From contig NZ_JAJKFQ010000002.1 of assembly GCF_020966635.1 (NCBI RefSeq), forward strand, positions 744,001 through 808,000: a stretch of DNA of 64,000 bases, written 5' to 3'. This document shows positions 17,770 through 27,301 of the stretch, in pieces. The notes beneath the pieces were generated by a model, which was not told where the DNA came from, did not search any database, and saw nothing but the letters and a program-made list of their open reading frames with translations. Made by a program: the position numbers and the translations under genes. Position 1 is the stretch's first letter. Each line of letters begins with the position of its first letter. This DNA comes from Stieleria sp. JC731 (GTDB lineage Bacteria > Planctomycetota > Planctomycetia > Pirellulales > Pirellulaceae).

Positions 17770-19191
17770 CTATGCCAACACGTCGTCGATCACATATCCG
17801 TGAACGTCGGTTAAACGACGGTTCAGTCCGTTGTGATACCAAGTCAACTTTTCGTGGTCATAGCCAAGCAAGTGCATCACGGTCGCGTAAAAGTCCCATA
17901 CCGTTGTCGGGTTCACTTCGGCGCGACGACCGAAATCGTCCGTCGCACCATAACTGACGCCGCCTTTGACGCCGGCGCCCATCATCCAGCATGTAAATCC
18001 ATCTGGATTGTGATCGCGTCCGACAGTGCCTTGCTGGTGAGTTGGCATCCGACCGAATTCGGTTGTCCACAACACCAATGTGTCTTCAAGCAAACCGGTG
18101 CGTTTCAAATCGCTCAGCAGCGCCGCTGTCGGCTGATCAAAGATCGGACAATGCCGCTCGTAGTCGGCCTTTAAGGTTTTGTGAGCGTCCCAGTTCAGCA
18201 ACCCATCAACACCACTCGCTCGCGATGCACAGTACAGATTGACATAGCGAACACCACGCTCGAGCAATCGCCTAGCGAGCAAACAGTTGCGGGCGTAGGC
18301 GGACTTCAATTGATTCGGGTCGTCTGTCCCATACAGTCGATGGGTTTCGCTGGACTCATCTTGCAAGTCAGACACTTCCGGTGCTGACAGCTGCATCCTC
18401 GCGGCCAAGGCATAAGCTTCCACCCGGGCCTGCAGCTCACTTTCGGCAGGATTGGCTGCGGCGAAACGCTGATTCATTCGGCCAAGCAACCGCCGTGTGT
18501 CGGCGTCAACTTCGGCAGCGATCGAATCGGGTCGCGTTAGATTTCGAATCGGCAATTGGTCGCTTAACGTGATCGCTTGATACTTGGCCGGCAAGAATCC
18601 GTTGGACCAATTCGCCTTGCCGTTTGGCGGCTCACCACGGATATCGGGAATGGCAACGTAGGCAGGCAAGTTCTCGTTTTCGCTTCCGAGTGCATAGCTG
18701 ACCCAAGAACCGGCGCCGGGGAATCCCTCTGTATCATGACCGGTATTCATGAACACACAGCCAGGACCATGGGTATTCGTCTTGCTGTGCAGCGAATGAA
18801 TGAAAGCGATGTCATCAACATGGGCAGCCATGTGTGGGAGCATCGAACTGATCGCTTTACCCGACTGTCCACTGGGCTTGAACGGCCAAGGGCTTTGCAT
18901 CAAGTTCCCGTTCTTGCCTTGGAAGGAAACGAAGTTCTCTTCGCCCGGCATCGGTTGCCCATTCATCTTTTCCAGCATGGGCTTGTGTTCCCACAAATCC
19001 ATGTGAGACGCTGCCCCAGGACAAAAGATCTGCAAGACTCGCTTGGCTTTGGCCGAATGGTGTGGAGCCACCTGGCCTGCTGGTGAAGCCGCCGACGCAG
19101 TCCTACCGAGCAGATCGACTAGCCCGACTCCTGCGAGTCCGCTTACCACGTTCCCCAGAAACTGACGTCTCGCTTTCGATTGCAAATCCAT
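17770..19191 (-). CDS. DUF1501 family secreted protein
   Basis: About 473 residues of the DUF1501 family, abundant in planctomycetes and related to the sulfatase/alkaline phosphatase fold. The N-terminus SKARRQFLGNVVSG is a twin-arginine-like signal followed by a hydrophobic stretch, so export by Tat is likely. Family blocks seen are the early FCPGAASHMDLWEHKP, then GAGSWVSYALGSENENLP, and WTTEFGRMP followed by GRDHNPDGFTCWMMGAGVKGG. The ATG at 19191 is chosen over a TTG 15 bases upstream. It follows the PSD1 gene by about 60 bases, the usual pairing. The biochemical role of these pairs is not established. Confidence 0.92.
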   Translation of the reverse strand: MDLQSKARRQFLGNVVSGLAGVGLVDLLGRTASAASPAGQVAPHHSAKAKRVLQIFCPGAASHMDLWEHKPMLEKMNGQPMPGEENFVSFQGKNGNLMQSPWPFKPSGQSGKAISSMLPHMAAHVDDIAFIHSLHSKTNTHGPGCVFMNTGHDTEGFPGAGSWVSYALGSENENLPAYVAIPDIRGEPPNGKANWSNGFLPAKYQAITLSDQLPIRNLTRPDSIAAEVDADTRRLLGRMNQRFAAANPAESELQARVEAYALAARMQLSAPEVSDLQDESSETHRLYGTDDPNQLKSAYARNCLLARRLLERGVRYVNLYCASRASGVDGLLNWDAHKTLKADYERHCPIFDQPTAALLSDLKRTGLLEDTLVLWTTEFGRMPTHQQGTVGRDHNPDGFTCWMMGAGVKGGVSYGATDDFGRRAEVNPTTVWDFYATVMHLLGYDHEKLTWYHNGLNRRLTDVHGYVIDDVLA

Positions 19192-19254
19192 AGTTGGCTC
19201 GATCAAAGAAAAGAGATTAGGTTTCGAGATCGTATTTGCTGCATCACAGCAGGG

Positions 19255-22218
19255 TTACTTGATGTAGATCAATTCACTTGCGTTGAGCATCGCGCGGCAG
19301 AACGCCGATAGCCCGTTTCGTTTGACGAAGTCAACGCAGTCGTCTTTTTCTTCGCCTTCAGGTAGTCGATTGAACGCGATTTGATAGGCCGAGTCGACTT
19401 GTTTATCGATCTGATCCGATTCGGATTCCAATCGCTTGGCCATCGCGACACTCATGTCCAACGTGAACTGATGATTCAGCATCGTCAACGCTTGCAGCGG
19501 TGTCGTCGTGACAGCCCTACGTGGAGTCCCGAAAGCACAATCAGGTTGATCAAATTCGGTCATCAAATCGATCACCGATGCCCTCGCATTCTGATGGTAG
19601 ACGGCCCTTCGATAGGTTTCTGGACCGTGCTTATCAAGCGGAACGTAGGTGCACACATTATCCTGCATGAAGTGATACAGCCGGAACCCGGGGCCACCCG
19701 CAGGCACAGCCGACTGCGAATCGTCCGCAGCGGCATCGGCTTGCAATATCGATCCACGCTGCCAAACGCCACTGATTTGCAACATCGTGTCGCGAATCGC
19801 TTCGGCCGAAAGACGTCGCGGCGGGAACCGCCAAAGCAGCCGATCATCGGAATCGACCGAAGCGGCCTCCGGATTGAAACTCGAAGACTGCCGATACGCT
19901 GGGCTCATCATGATCAACTTGTGCATCGGCTTGATTTGCCAATGGTTTTCACGAAGCTTTGCCGCCAGAAAGTCCAACAGCTTCGGATGACTCGGTCGCT
20001 GACCCATATAGCCAAAATCACTTGGCGTGGCGACGATCCCAGTGCCGAAGTGATAGTGCCATAAACGGTTCGCCAACACTCGTAACGTCAGTGCGTTCTC
20101 AGAATTTGTGACCCAGTTTGCGAAAGCCAAACGCCGATCCGACTCACTGGAATCGCTTTCGAGTGAATAACCGAACGAAGCCTGCTCAACGGAACTGTCA
20201 CTCGGTCCGTTCGACATCACTGCCAAACTGGACGTGGTCACAACGTCGCCATGTTTTTGCGGACTGCCGCCCAAGAACACATGAAACGGGCCCTTCGCCT
20301 TCTGTGCATCATGACGGCCCAGCCAAGCACGCGGCAGCGGAGGAATCGCGGCAAGCTGCCGATTAACCGCATGCAGTTGAGATTGCCAATCCTTGCGCTG
20401 CTGAATCTCGGCATCAGTAATTGCAGCGATCGAGAGGCGATGATTGCGATGCTTTGCGCCGCCCTCGCCATCATGCGGCGTTACTTTCCGATCGTCCCCG
20501 CTGGCAACAACCGTCCAGTGTTCGCGGTCTGAAGAAACCTCGACTCGGTAGTCCGCGACAAAGGCAAACTTTCGCTGATCCGGCTGACTTTCACCCTTCG
20601 CACTCGAAAAAACAACCCGGTTGATCGTCGTCGGTTCCGCTAACTCGATCGTCAAGTCATTACTTGTAGCGATAAAGCGGGCTCCGGTTTGACCATCGAT
20701 TGCCAGCTGCGGCCCATATGCATCAGGAAAGTCTTCGATACGACGCGCGTTGCCAAATGCTTTTCCGCCTGCCGAAGCAAGAGCCACGTTCTGAGCGTTC
20801 GGCTCATCTGACCAGATTTCGAACTCGTCGATGTTGAACCCGGTCGAGATTTCGGGCCGAGTATCCTGCGAAACACAAACCAAGCGAACAAACTTTGCAA
20901 CAATCGGATCAAATCGCTCCTCCGTGCCGGTCCGATCAACAGGCGGGCGAACCCAAGTTTTGGCATAGTCCGATAGATTGTCGTTCCCTCGTTTCAAGAC
21001 GGATTCGCTAAGCTCACGAAGCTGCCTTTCGAGTGCAGCCTTTTGTTCGTTGAGTGGCTGAACCTGATCATGCCGCTCCTTGCGTTGCTCGCTGCTCGCC
21101 CAAACTTCGCTGCCATGAACGGTGCCCGCAAACGTGCTGTACAGCGAGTAGTAATCTTCCTGAGTGATGGGATCGAATTTATGATCGTGGCAACGCGCAC
21201 AGCCCATCGTCAGTCCCATAAACGCTTCGCTGCTTGAACGAATCATTTCGTCAATGGTATTCGCCCGGATCTGCGCCGCTTGAACAGGATCCTGGTTGCC
21301 CACATCGTCATAGGGACCGGCGACCAGAAAAGCACTTCCGATGACAACACGAGGATCGTTAGGGGCAATGACATCACCAGCGATGTGCTCGCGAATCAAT
21401 TGGTCGAAAGGCTTATCTTCATTCAAGCTTGCGATGACGTAATCACGAAAAGGCCAAAGATCATTGATGATGACGTTCCGTTCAAATCCATTGCTTTCAC
21501 CGAAACGCACCACATCCAGCCAATGTCTGCCCCAGCGTTCGCCGTAGTGATGCGATTGCAAAAGGCGATCGATCAATTTCTCATACGCATCGGGCGATTC
21601 ATCATTCACAAACGCGTCGATTTCAGCTGGTGTCGGTGGCAAGCCGATCAGATCATAGGTCGCTCGTCGAATAAGAACGCGACGAGATGCCGGCTGGTTC
21701 TGTGACAAATCAGACTTCGCGAGCTGCTCGTCGATCAAAGTATCAATGGTGTCAGCGTCGTTCCATTGCAGCGGTTTAAATGCCCACCAGTTCGCATCCG
21801 CCTTGGCTTGGTGTCGCAAGCGAAAGCCTTCCGGCCATTTGGCTCCCTCGTCGATCCACCGACGGATCGTTCCCACTTGCTGATCCGAAAGTGGTTCGCC
21901 TTCGGCTGGCATTGCAGGCTTCTCGCCGTCGACAGCAGTGATCAGCTCGATCAGATAACTTGACTGAGAATCATTGGGGATGACAAAGTCCGATTCAATC
22001 AGCTGCACTTCCGACTCAATCGACAAGTCACCTTTCGCATTGCCGGGCCGGTGACAACGCAAGCAGTGCTCACGCAAGATCGGTGCGACGTCCTTTGCAA
22101 AATCGACAGCAGAATCTTCGGCAAGGGCTGGATCGGCAAAACCGATCGTCAGCACAACAACTACAAAGCTTCGAAGCAATGTTGAATCTGCTAAGCGGCG
22201 AATCGATAGATCAGTCAT
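19255..22218 (-). CDS. PSCyt1-PSCyt2-PSD1 protein (DUF1549/DUF1553)
   Basis: About 987 residues, secreted: the ATG at 22218 starts a signal peptide ending near ADPALAED, whereas longer in-frame starts give no signal. A cytochrome-c-like haem site CLRCH lies soon after (PSCyt1). DUF1549 (PSCyt2) follows with GLPPTPAEIDAF, WLDVVRFGESNG and the second cysteine motif GCARCHDHKFDP. A discoidin/F5-8-like region lies in the middle (FVRLVCVSQDTRPEISTG). The C-terminal DUF1553 (PSD1) contains ANRLWHYHFGTGIV and TTPLQALTMLNHQF. Paired with the DUF1501 gene downstream on the same strand. Likely periplasmic; redox involvement is inferred from the haem site only. Confidence 0.92.
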   Translation of the reverse strand: MTDLSIRRLADSTLLRSFVVVVLTIGFADPALAEDSAVDFAKDVAPILREHCLRCHRPGNAKGDLSIESEVQLIESDFVIPNDSQSSYLIELITAVDGEKPAMPAEGEPLSDQQVGTIRRWIDEGAKWPEGFRLRHQAKADANWWAFKPLQWNDADTIDTLIDEQLAKSDLSQNQPASRRVLIRRATYDLIGLPPTPAEIDAFVNDESPDAYEKLIDRLLQSHHYGERWGRHWLDVVRFGESNGFERNVIINDLWPFRDYVIASLNEDKPFDQLIREHIAGDVIAPNDPRVVIGSAFLVAGPYDDVGNQDPVQAAQIRANTIDEMIRSSSEAFMGLTMGCARCHDHKFDPITQEDYYSLYSTFAGTVHGSEVWASSEQRKERHDQVQPLNEQKAALERQLRELSESVLKRGNDNLSDYAKTWVRPPVDRTGTEERFDPIVAKFVRLVCVSQDTRPEISTGFNIDEFEIWSDEPNAQNVALASAGGKAFGNARRIEDFPDAYGPQLAIDGQTGARFIATSNDLTIELAEPTTINRVVFSSAKGESQPDQRKFAFVADYRVEVSSDREHWTVVASGDDRKVTPHDGEGGAKHRNHRLSIAAITDAEIQQRKDWQSQLHAVNRQLAAIPPLPRAWLGRHDAQKAKGPFHVFLGGSPQKHGDVVTTSSLAVMSNGPSDSSVEQASFGYSLESDSSESDRRLAFANWVTNSENALTLRVLANRLWHYHFGTGIVATPSDFGYMGQRPSHPKLLDFLAAKLRENHWQIKPMHKLIMMSPAYRQSSSFNPEAASVDSDDRLLWRFPPRRLSAEAIRDTMLQISGVWQRGSILQADAAADDSQSAVPAGGPGFRLYHFMQDNVCTYVPLDKHGPETYRRAVYHQNARASVIDLMTEFDQPDCAFGTPRRAVTTTPLQALTMLNHQFTLDMSVAMAKRLESESDQIDKQVDSAYQIAFNRLPEGEEKDDCVDFVKRNGLSAFCRAMLNASELIYIK

Positions 22219-22359
22219 GGCGATCGAGTCCACGGCGAATGCCATGGTGCTTTTGGCGGGAGGGATGGAGCCGGGCGGGGCTACCATCATACCGCCCCGA
22301 CGGAAGCGGTGCCAAAGAATCGCTTCCGCCGATCATCGAGCAGCGTATCTGCCAGACGC

Positions 22360-23388
22360 CTACTCGCCGCGTGTGATGACGATTTTGCCGAAGTGGGCAC
22401 CGGATTGCAGGTGCTCGTAGGCCGCAGGCACATCGTCAAAATCGAATCGCTTGTCGATCACCGGACGCAGTGAATTGACTTCGATCGCGCGATTCATCGC
22501 TTCGAACATCTGACGGCTGCCCACGTAAATTCCTTGGACCGTCAATCGCTTGAATAACGTCATCATTGGTGAAGGGTTCTGTTCTGGATTTCCAGTCAAG
22601 ACGCCGATCAAACTGACCCGCCCACTGACCTTCGCCGACGCCAACGACTTTTCAAACGTTCCCGCGCCGCCGACTTCAATGACATTATCGACTCCGATGC
22701 CATCGGTTTCATCGAGAACCAAACGCTCCCAATCCGGATACTTCTTATAGTTGATGGTGACATCGGCACCTAAGCCTTTCGCCCGTTCAAGCTTTTCATC
22801 GCTGCTGGATGTGATAATGGTGCGCATCCCAAAAATCTTAGCCAGTTGCAGCGCGAAGATGGAAACTCCACCAGTTCCGAGCATCAACACCACTTGGCCT
22901 GGCTGTGGTGTTGCGAGGGTCAGTGCTTGCCATGCCGTTAGCGCCGCACATGGCAACGTCGTGGCCTCTTCAAACAGATAACCTTGCGGGACCGAAACCC
23001 AACCGTCTTCGTGCAGGGCAACCCTTTCGGACAAGACCCCATCAACCGCCCCGCCAAGTGCGGATCCGATTTGCGGATCGGTCAAATCACCGTCCAGCCA
23101 TTTCTGAAAGAATAGGCTCGCGACATGGTCACCGACTTTGAAACGGGTTACCAACTTGCCGACCGCGATGACTTCACCGGCACCGTCGGAAAGCGGAATC
23201 AACGGTGGGTCACGCTTAACCTTGTCATTACGGATGTAGCCACCAAACGGCATCGCCAAGTCGCGGTAATTGAGCGACCAGGATTTCATTTCGACCAGGA
23301 CATCTAGCGGCCCCAGTTCAGGTTCTCCGATGTCAACCTGCTTTAACGATGCCAGCCCACCCGGACCGGTGATGTGATAACTCTTCAT
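22360..23388 (-). CDS. Zinc-independent MDR oxidoreductase (quinone reductase-like)
   Basis: 342 residues of the medium-chain dehydrogenase/reductase superfamily: GroES-like N-terminal domain (about 1-120, with SLNYRDLAMPFGGY), then a Rossmann domain with nucleotide-binding LGTGGVSIFALQLAK near 170-185 and the SSSDEKLERAKGLGAD segment typical of NAD(P)H specificity. The structural and catalytic zinc cysteines are absent, placing it with quinone oxidoreductase-like enzymes. It probably reduces enones or quinones; the substrate is unknown. Its stop lies about 140 bases upstream of the PSD1 gene on the same strand, and it is divergent from the PHP hydrolase gene. Confidence 0.87.
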   Translation of the reverse strand: MKSYHITGPGGLASLKQVDIGEPELGPLDVLVEMKSWSLNYRDLAMPFGGYIRNDKVKRDPPLIPLSDGAGEVIAVGKLVTRFKVGDHVASLFFQKWLDGDLTDPQIGSALGGAVDGVLSERVALHEDGWVSVPQGYLFEEATTLPCAALTAWQALTLATPQPGQVVLMLGTGGVSIFALQLAKIFGMRTIITSSSDEKLERAKGLGADVTINYKKYPDWERLVLDETDGIGVDNVIEVGGAGTFEKSLASAKVSGRVSLIGVLTGNPEQNPSPMMTLFKRLTVQGIYVGSRQMFEAMNRAIEVNSLRPVIDKRFDFDDVPAAYEHLQSGAHFGKIVITRGE

Positions 23389-23560
23389 CCGACCGCCATT
23401 TTGAAGATTGCTTTAACAAACGACAAATCGACTCCGCATCCTTCGATCGAATCGATTCAGAAAAGCGTGAGTCGTGTATCGTGTCGCGCCTCTTGTATTG
23501 TATCGCAACCCAACCCCCTCGCCGTGGCAGTTCGCACCGCCAGCACATGAAGGGGTTATC

Positions 23561-26194
23561 ATGACAGGCTCCTGCCTGCCTCATTCCCACGCACAACCTA
23601 CCCATCCCAACATGCGCAAAACGAAACGGTTTCACTCGATGTGGCTTCGTCGCTGGCGTTCGATCCTGCCAGGCGTTTGCGGCCTGGTCCTGTCTGCCGC
23701 CAGTGCTCATGCAGCTGACGTTCGGGTGATCTATCCCGAGTTCGAACCTCAAATCGCCGGAAAAGAAGTCGATTGGATTTACGGCGATTACTTGATGAGC
23801 AACGACCATTTGTCGCTCACGATTGCCGCCCCAATCGCCACTCGAGATGCAAACCTGACCGTCCGTGCGATCGGCGCGTCGATTCTAGACCTTTCGGTTA
23901 ACGACGCTTCGAATGATCAACTGAGCGCCTACACACCGACCGCCCTGCGATACGAATTCTTTGACCCCAGCACGGTTGATGTTGGCAAAGATGGCGACAC
24001 CGTGTTCTGGAGCTGCCAATCATCCAAGTCGGTCGCCGAAGACGGTACCACCGCGACGGTGCGGTACGAACTGAGCGAAGGGCAGCCCTTCGTGGTCGCG
24101 ACGGTGACGATCACCGGTGATGGCGCCAAAGACATCAAAGCCTTTGATATGGTCCGTGCCGACCAAACATTTGATCTGGAAACCGTAGACAACCTAGCGG
24201 TTTGCAAAGACGAATTCTTTCGCTCCACAATCGGATTCCAAGCGACCTCTGGTGACAGCGCACCGACATGGGATGAAAAGAAACGCCGCATGAAGGAACT
24301 GCGGTTCAGCGGTGCCCAAGTCGAATCGTTAGAAAACGGGATTCGCTGGAGCGTTCGAATTTACCCCGCCACCAGCATTACCGACCTAAAAACGGTCGTC
24401 AAAAAAGAGAATGCCAGTGCCCCGATGCGGACGATCCAAATCGGTTCGGACGCACCGGTCAAAGAGGGCCAAGCGTTTGTTCAACGCGCGACACTGAAGA
24501 TCACGGCAAAGGGCAACGAAGACACAAAACCTGAAACGATTTTCACCGATGACCACGGTGTTGCAAAGCTTCGCTTGCCTGCCGGTCAGTACGAAATCGA
24601 AGCCAGTGCGAGCGGCTACAAGTCGACCACTGAAACGGTCACCTTAGACGACCAAGCGTCGACAACGTCACTGAAACTTAGCGAATTCACCGGCTTTTCA
24701 GCTGTCGCGACCGACGGAAAAGGCAATGCCATTCCCGCCAAAGCAACGATCTATTCCGTTGACGGCAAAGATCCCAACTTTGGACCGGATAGCACTCGCA
24801 CCTTTGTCAAGAACTGCGTCTACGCCGTTCACGGAACGATGCTGGTAGCACTGGACCCAGGTCAATACGAAGTCCACTTTAGCCATGGCCCAGAGTTCAA
24901 CAGCGAATCTCGAACGTTCGAAGTTGTTGCCGGATCGACAAAACAACTCGACATCCACCTGCCACACGTGGTCGACACCACCGGCTGGGTCAGTACCGAA
25001 CTTCACAGCCACAGCAGCCCTTCGGGCGACAACACGTCTGACCAATTCGGCCGCGTCGAAAACCTGGTTTGTGAAAACTTGGAATTCGCCCCTTGCACCG
25101 AACATGCAAGAATCAGCACCTATGTCCCACACCTCGAAGCGATGGGCATTGTCGAGGCGATGGCCACTTGCAGCGGCATGGAAGTCACCGGGCGGCCTCT
25201 ACCGGTCAATCACCAGAATACGTTTCCTTTGCAACGGTTCCCCCACACACAAAACGGTGGTGGCCCGCGTGCTGACGTCAACCCAGAAGTTCAAATCGAA
25301 CGCATCGCCATGTGGGACAATGGCGCCGACAAGGTGATCCAAATGAATCACCCCAACCTTCATCAGATCTATGGTGACTTGGACGTCGACGGCAAACCGG
25401 ATGCAGGCTTTCGCAAAATGCTGCAGTTCACCGATGTTGTCGAGGTTCATCCGCTGCAAACGATCTTCGACGATGTCGCGCTTTCACCGCCCAACGTTCG
25501 CGAAATGCGCATCCCGCTGTTTCAGTGGATGCAGCTGATCAACCAAGGCTATCGCATCCCTGGTGTCATCAATACCGACGCCCACTACAACCACCATGGC
25601 AGCGGATGGCGCCGCAACTGGTTTGCATCCAGCACCGATGATCCGGCAAAAATTTCTACCGATGAAATGGTTCGCCAAGCCGAAGCGGGCCACATCATCA
25701 TGTCCACTGGCCCGTACATGACCGTCAAAGCGTCCAGCAAATCGGTCGACAAGCTCGCAATCCCAGGCGACGACCTGATCGCGAAAGACGGCAAAGTCAA
25801 CGTTCATGTCACCGTGCAGTGCCCCAACTGGTTGGATGTCAATCGCGTGCAGTTGTTTATCAACGGGCGAGCCGCTGAGCAGCACAACCGAACTCGAAAG
25901 GCTGATCCAGACCAATTCGGAGAAGCCGACTCGGTCGTGAAATTCGATTCGTCATTTGAAGTCGAACTGGATTCCGATGCGCACATCATCGTCGCGACAA
26001 TCGGTGAAGGCATGACGATGGAAAAAGTCATGGGCCCCAACTATGGCAAACGGGCTCCGATCGCGGTCAGCAACCCAATTTTCGTTGACCTCGACGGTCA
26101 TGGGTTCGAACACAATCACGATGAACTCGGATTGCCGCTACCTAAAACGGTCGATCACCATCACCACGATCACGAACATCCACACGATCACTAG
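23561..26194 (+). CDS. Secreted CehA/McbA-type PHP-fold metallohydrolase
   Basis: About 877 residues from the ATG at 23561, preceded by AGGGG; another ATG at 23612 gives a shorter signal peptide (hydrophobic part GVCGLVLSAASAHA). The middle holds a carboxypeptidase-regulatory-like beta domain (YEIEASASGYKSTTETVTLDD) and another beta domain. The catalytic half resembles CehA/McbA, with metal-site histidines in ELHSHSS (H482, H484), CTEHAR, QMNHPN and TDAH (D673, H675). The C-terminal dozen residues are mostly His, Asp and Glu and may bind metal. CehA/McbA enzymes cleave phosphoesters or carbamates; the substrate here is unknown. It stands alone between the MDR enzyme and a repeat array. Confidence 0.85.
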   Translation: MTGSCLPHSHAQPTHPNMRKTKRFHSMWLRRWRSILPGVCGLVLSAASAHAADVRVIYPEFEPQIAGKEVDWIYGDYLMSNDHLSLTIAAPIATRDANLTVRAIGASILDLSVNDASNDQLSAYTPTALRYEFFDPSTVDVGKDGDTVFWSCQSSKSVAEDGTTATVRYELSEGQPFVVATVTITGDGAKDIKAFDMVRADQTFDLETVDNLAVCKDEFFRSTIGFQATSGDSAPTWDEKKRRMKELRFSGAQVESLENGIRWSVRIYPATSITDLKTVVKKENASAPMRTIQIGSDAPVKEGQAFVQRATLKITAKGNEDTKPETIFTDDHGVAKLRLPAGQYEIEASASGYKSTTETVTLDDQASTTSLKLSEFTGFSAVATDGKGNAIPAKATIYSVDGKDPNFGPDSTRTFVKNCVYAVHGTMLVALDPGQYEVHFSHGPEFNSESRTFEVVAGSTKQLDIHLPHVVDTTGWVSTELHSHSSPSGDNTSDQFGRVENLVCENLEFAPCTEHARISTYVPHLEAMGIVEAMATCSGMEVTGRPLPVNHQNTFPLQRFPHTQNGGGPRADVNPEVQIERIAMWDNGADKVIQMNHPNLHQIYGDLDVDGKPDAGFRKMLQFTDVVEVHPLQTIFDDVALSPPNVREMRIPLFQWMQLINQGYRIPGVINTDAHYNHHGSGWRRNWFASSTDDPAKISTDEMVRQAEAGHIIMSTGPYMTVKASSKSVDKLAIPGDDLIAKDGKVNVHVTVQCPNWLDVNRVQLFINGRAAEQHNRTRKADPDQFGEADSVVKFDSSFEVELDSDAHIIVATIGEGMTMEKVMGPNYGKRAPIAVSNPIFVDLDGHGFEHNHDELGLPLPKTVDHHHHDHEHPHDH

Positions 26195-26206
26195 GTCTAA
26201 AGTCCC

Positions 26207-26622
26207 CATCACGGTCCCCGTGATGTCGGAGAGCACCGCGCGTCGGCACGGCGGAGTGTGCCGGGTACTGTGGGTGCCTGATGAATCAGTACCCATCACG
26301 GTCCCCGTGATGCCAAAAGAGCACCGCGAGTCGGCGCGACGGAGCGTGCCGGGTACTGCGGGTGCCTGATGAATTAGTACCCATCACGGTCCCCGTGATG
26401 ACAGACAACACCGCGAGTCGGCACGACGGAGCGTGCCGGGTACGATGGATGCCTGATGAATCAGTACCCATCACGGTCCCCGTGATGTCAGACAGTACCG
26501 CGTGTCGGCACGGCGGAGCGTGCCGGGTACTATGGGGGCCTGATGAATCAGTACCCATCACGGTCCCCGTGATGCTAGAGAGCACCGCGCGTCGGCACGA
26601 CGGAGCGTGCCGGGTACTATGG
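26207..26622. repeat. Five tandem 87-bp palindromic repeats
   Basis: Units start at 26207, 26294, 26382, 26469 and 26556 (period 87, once 88). Each carries the perfect hairpin CATCACGGTCCCCGTGATG (8-base arms, 3-base loop), then a CGGCAC...GTGCCG inverted repeat, and GTACCC/GGGTAC arms that let the whole unit fold. The array lies just past the stop of the hydrolase gene, between convergent transcripts. Both strands are open for up to 171 codons, which is an artefact of the repetition. It may act as a two-way transcription barrier, protein-binding array or mRNA 3'-end stabiliser; none is proven. Confidence 0.92.
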
Positions 26623-26641
26623 CAGATTGCGTTCGAAACGC

Positions 26642-26680
26642 CAACAAAACAAGCCGATGTCCATCGCAATGAACATCGGC
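26642..26680 (-). terminator. Intrinsic terminator of the 29-residue gene
   Basis: On the minus strand, stem GCCGATGT pairs with ACATCGGC around a 12-base loop (26653-26680), followed directly by TTGTTTTGTT. It lies about 50 bases after the stop of the tiny basic gene at 26732, which supports that gene being transcribed on its own. Confidence 0.7.
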
Positions 26681-26731
26681 GGCATTTGATCGTGATTTAT
26701 AGATCGGTGCGCTCAGCACCAACCGCAGAGA

Positions 26732-26821
26732 TTATTTCTTGCGGTGACGGATCTTGCTACGCATCCGTCGTTTCTTACGACCTACCTTACGCCGCCCTTT
26801 TCCAGTTTTCTTGGTACCCAC
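26732..26821 (-). CDS. 29-residue highly basic protein, possibly ribosomal
   Basis: A very short frame from GTG (26821) to TAA (26732). Of 29 residues, 9 are Lys and 8 Arg, with no acidic residue; the middle reads KGRRKVGRKKRRMRSKIRH. A GGAG ribosome binding site sits ten bases before the GTG, a small hairpin (ACCGCA-TTT-TGCGGT) lies in the leader at 26848-26862, and an intrinsic terminator follows at 26642-26680. Size and composition resemble very small ribosomal proteins such as bTHX or AURKAIP1/COX24-domain proteins, but I cannot confirm homology. The signals on both sides make it more than a chance frame. The 171-codon frame on the other strand comes from the repeat array. Confidence 0.6.
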   Translation of the reverse strand: MGTKKTGKGRRKVGRKKRRMRSKIRHRKK

Positions 26822-27301
26822 CCAGTCAAATCTCCAAATTCGTTGACACCGCAAAATGCGGTACTTTCAGTAGTTAATCTTGACGATCCCAGCGTACAAA
26901 ACGCACTGGGTCCTCGGTCGGGCCCCAGAGGTTAGCAGATTACGTCTGGCCGACAAGGCGAAAAGATTCGCTAACTGTCCATGTCAAGCAAATGCCTTTG
27001 ACGTGAAGCCTGCATTCGCGATTAATCCCGCCCGATGGACTGGTACTTTTTCGGCATGCTCGAATCCAATCTGAAAGCAAAAGCGGCTCACCCCACCAAT
27101 TTGCAACTGGGTGCCAGAACAATCCAACTTCGCCGTCCCCCACAAACGGGTCAGCCAAAGGAACGGTCCATCACTATTGCTTCGATCTTAGGATTAGCCG
27201 TATCGCATTCGCCACGGTTTCAGCGCAATAACCGAGGCGAACGCCCGTCGGCTGATGACCCTACCCCGTATTTTCAAATGGAACGAAGCACCAGAGTTCG
27301 G
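26822..27301. other. Intergenic region upstream of the 29-residue gene
   Basis: About 480 bases between the tiny minus-strand gene and the stop of the CPBP protease gene. Apart from the leader hairpin at 26848-26862 I see no gene, RNA or convincing promoter. A weak minus-strand TTGTAC with TAACTA 17 bases later lies at about 26871-26899 and could be the tiny gene's promoter, but the -10 match is poor. Confidence 0.35.

Noticed and set aside
26286..26877. Long frames of 127 codons (minus, 26286-26669) and 171 codons (plus, 26362-26877) in the 87-bp array.
   Set aside because: The period of 87 is a multiple of three, so a stop-free frame simply repeats; one 88-base unit breaks it, and there is no start signal or family similarity.
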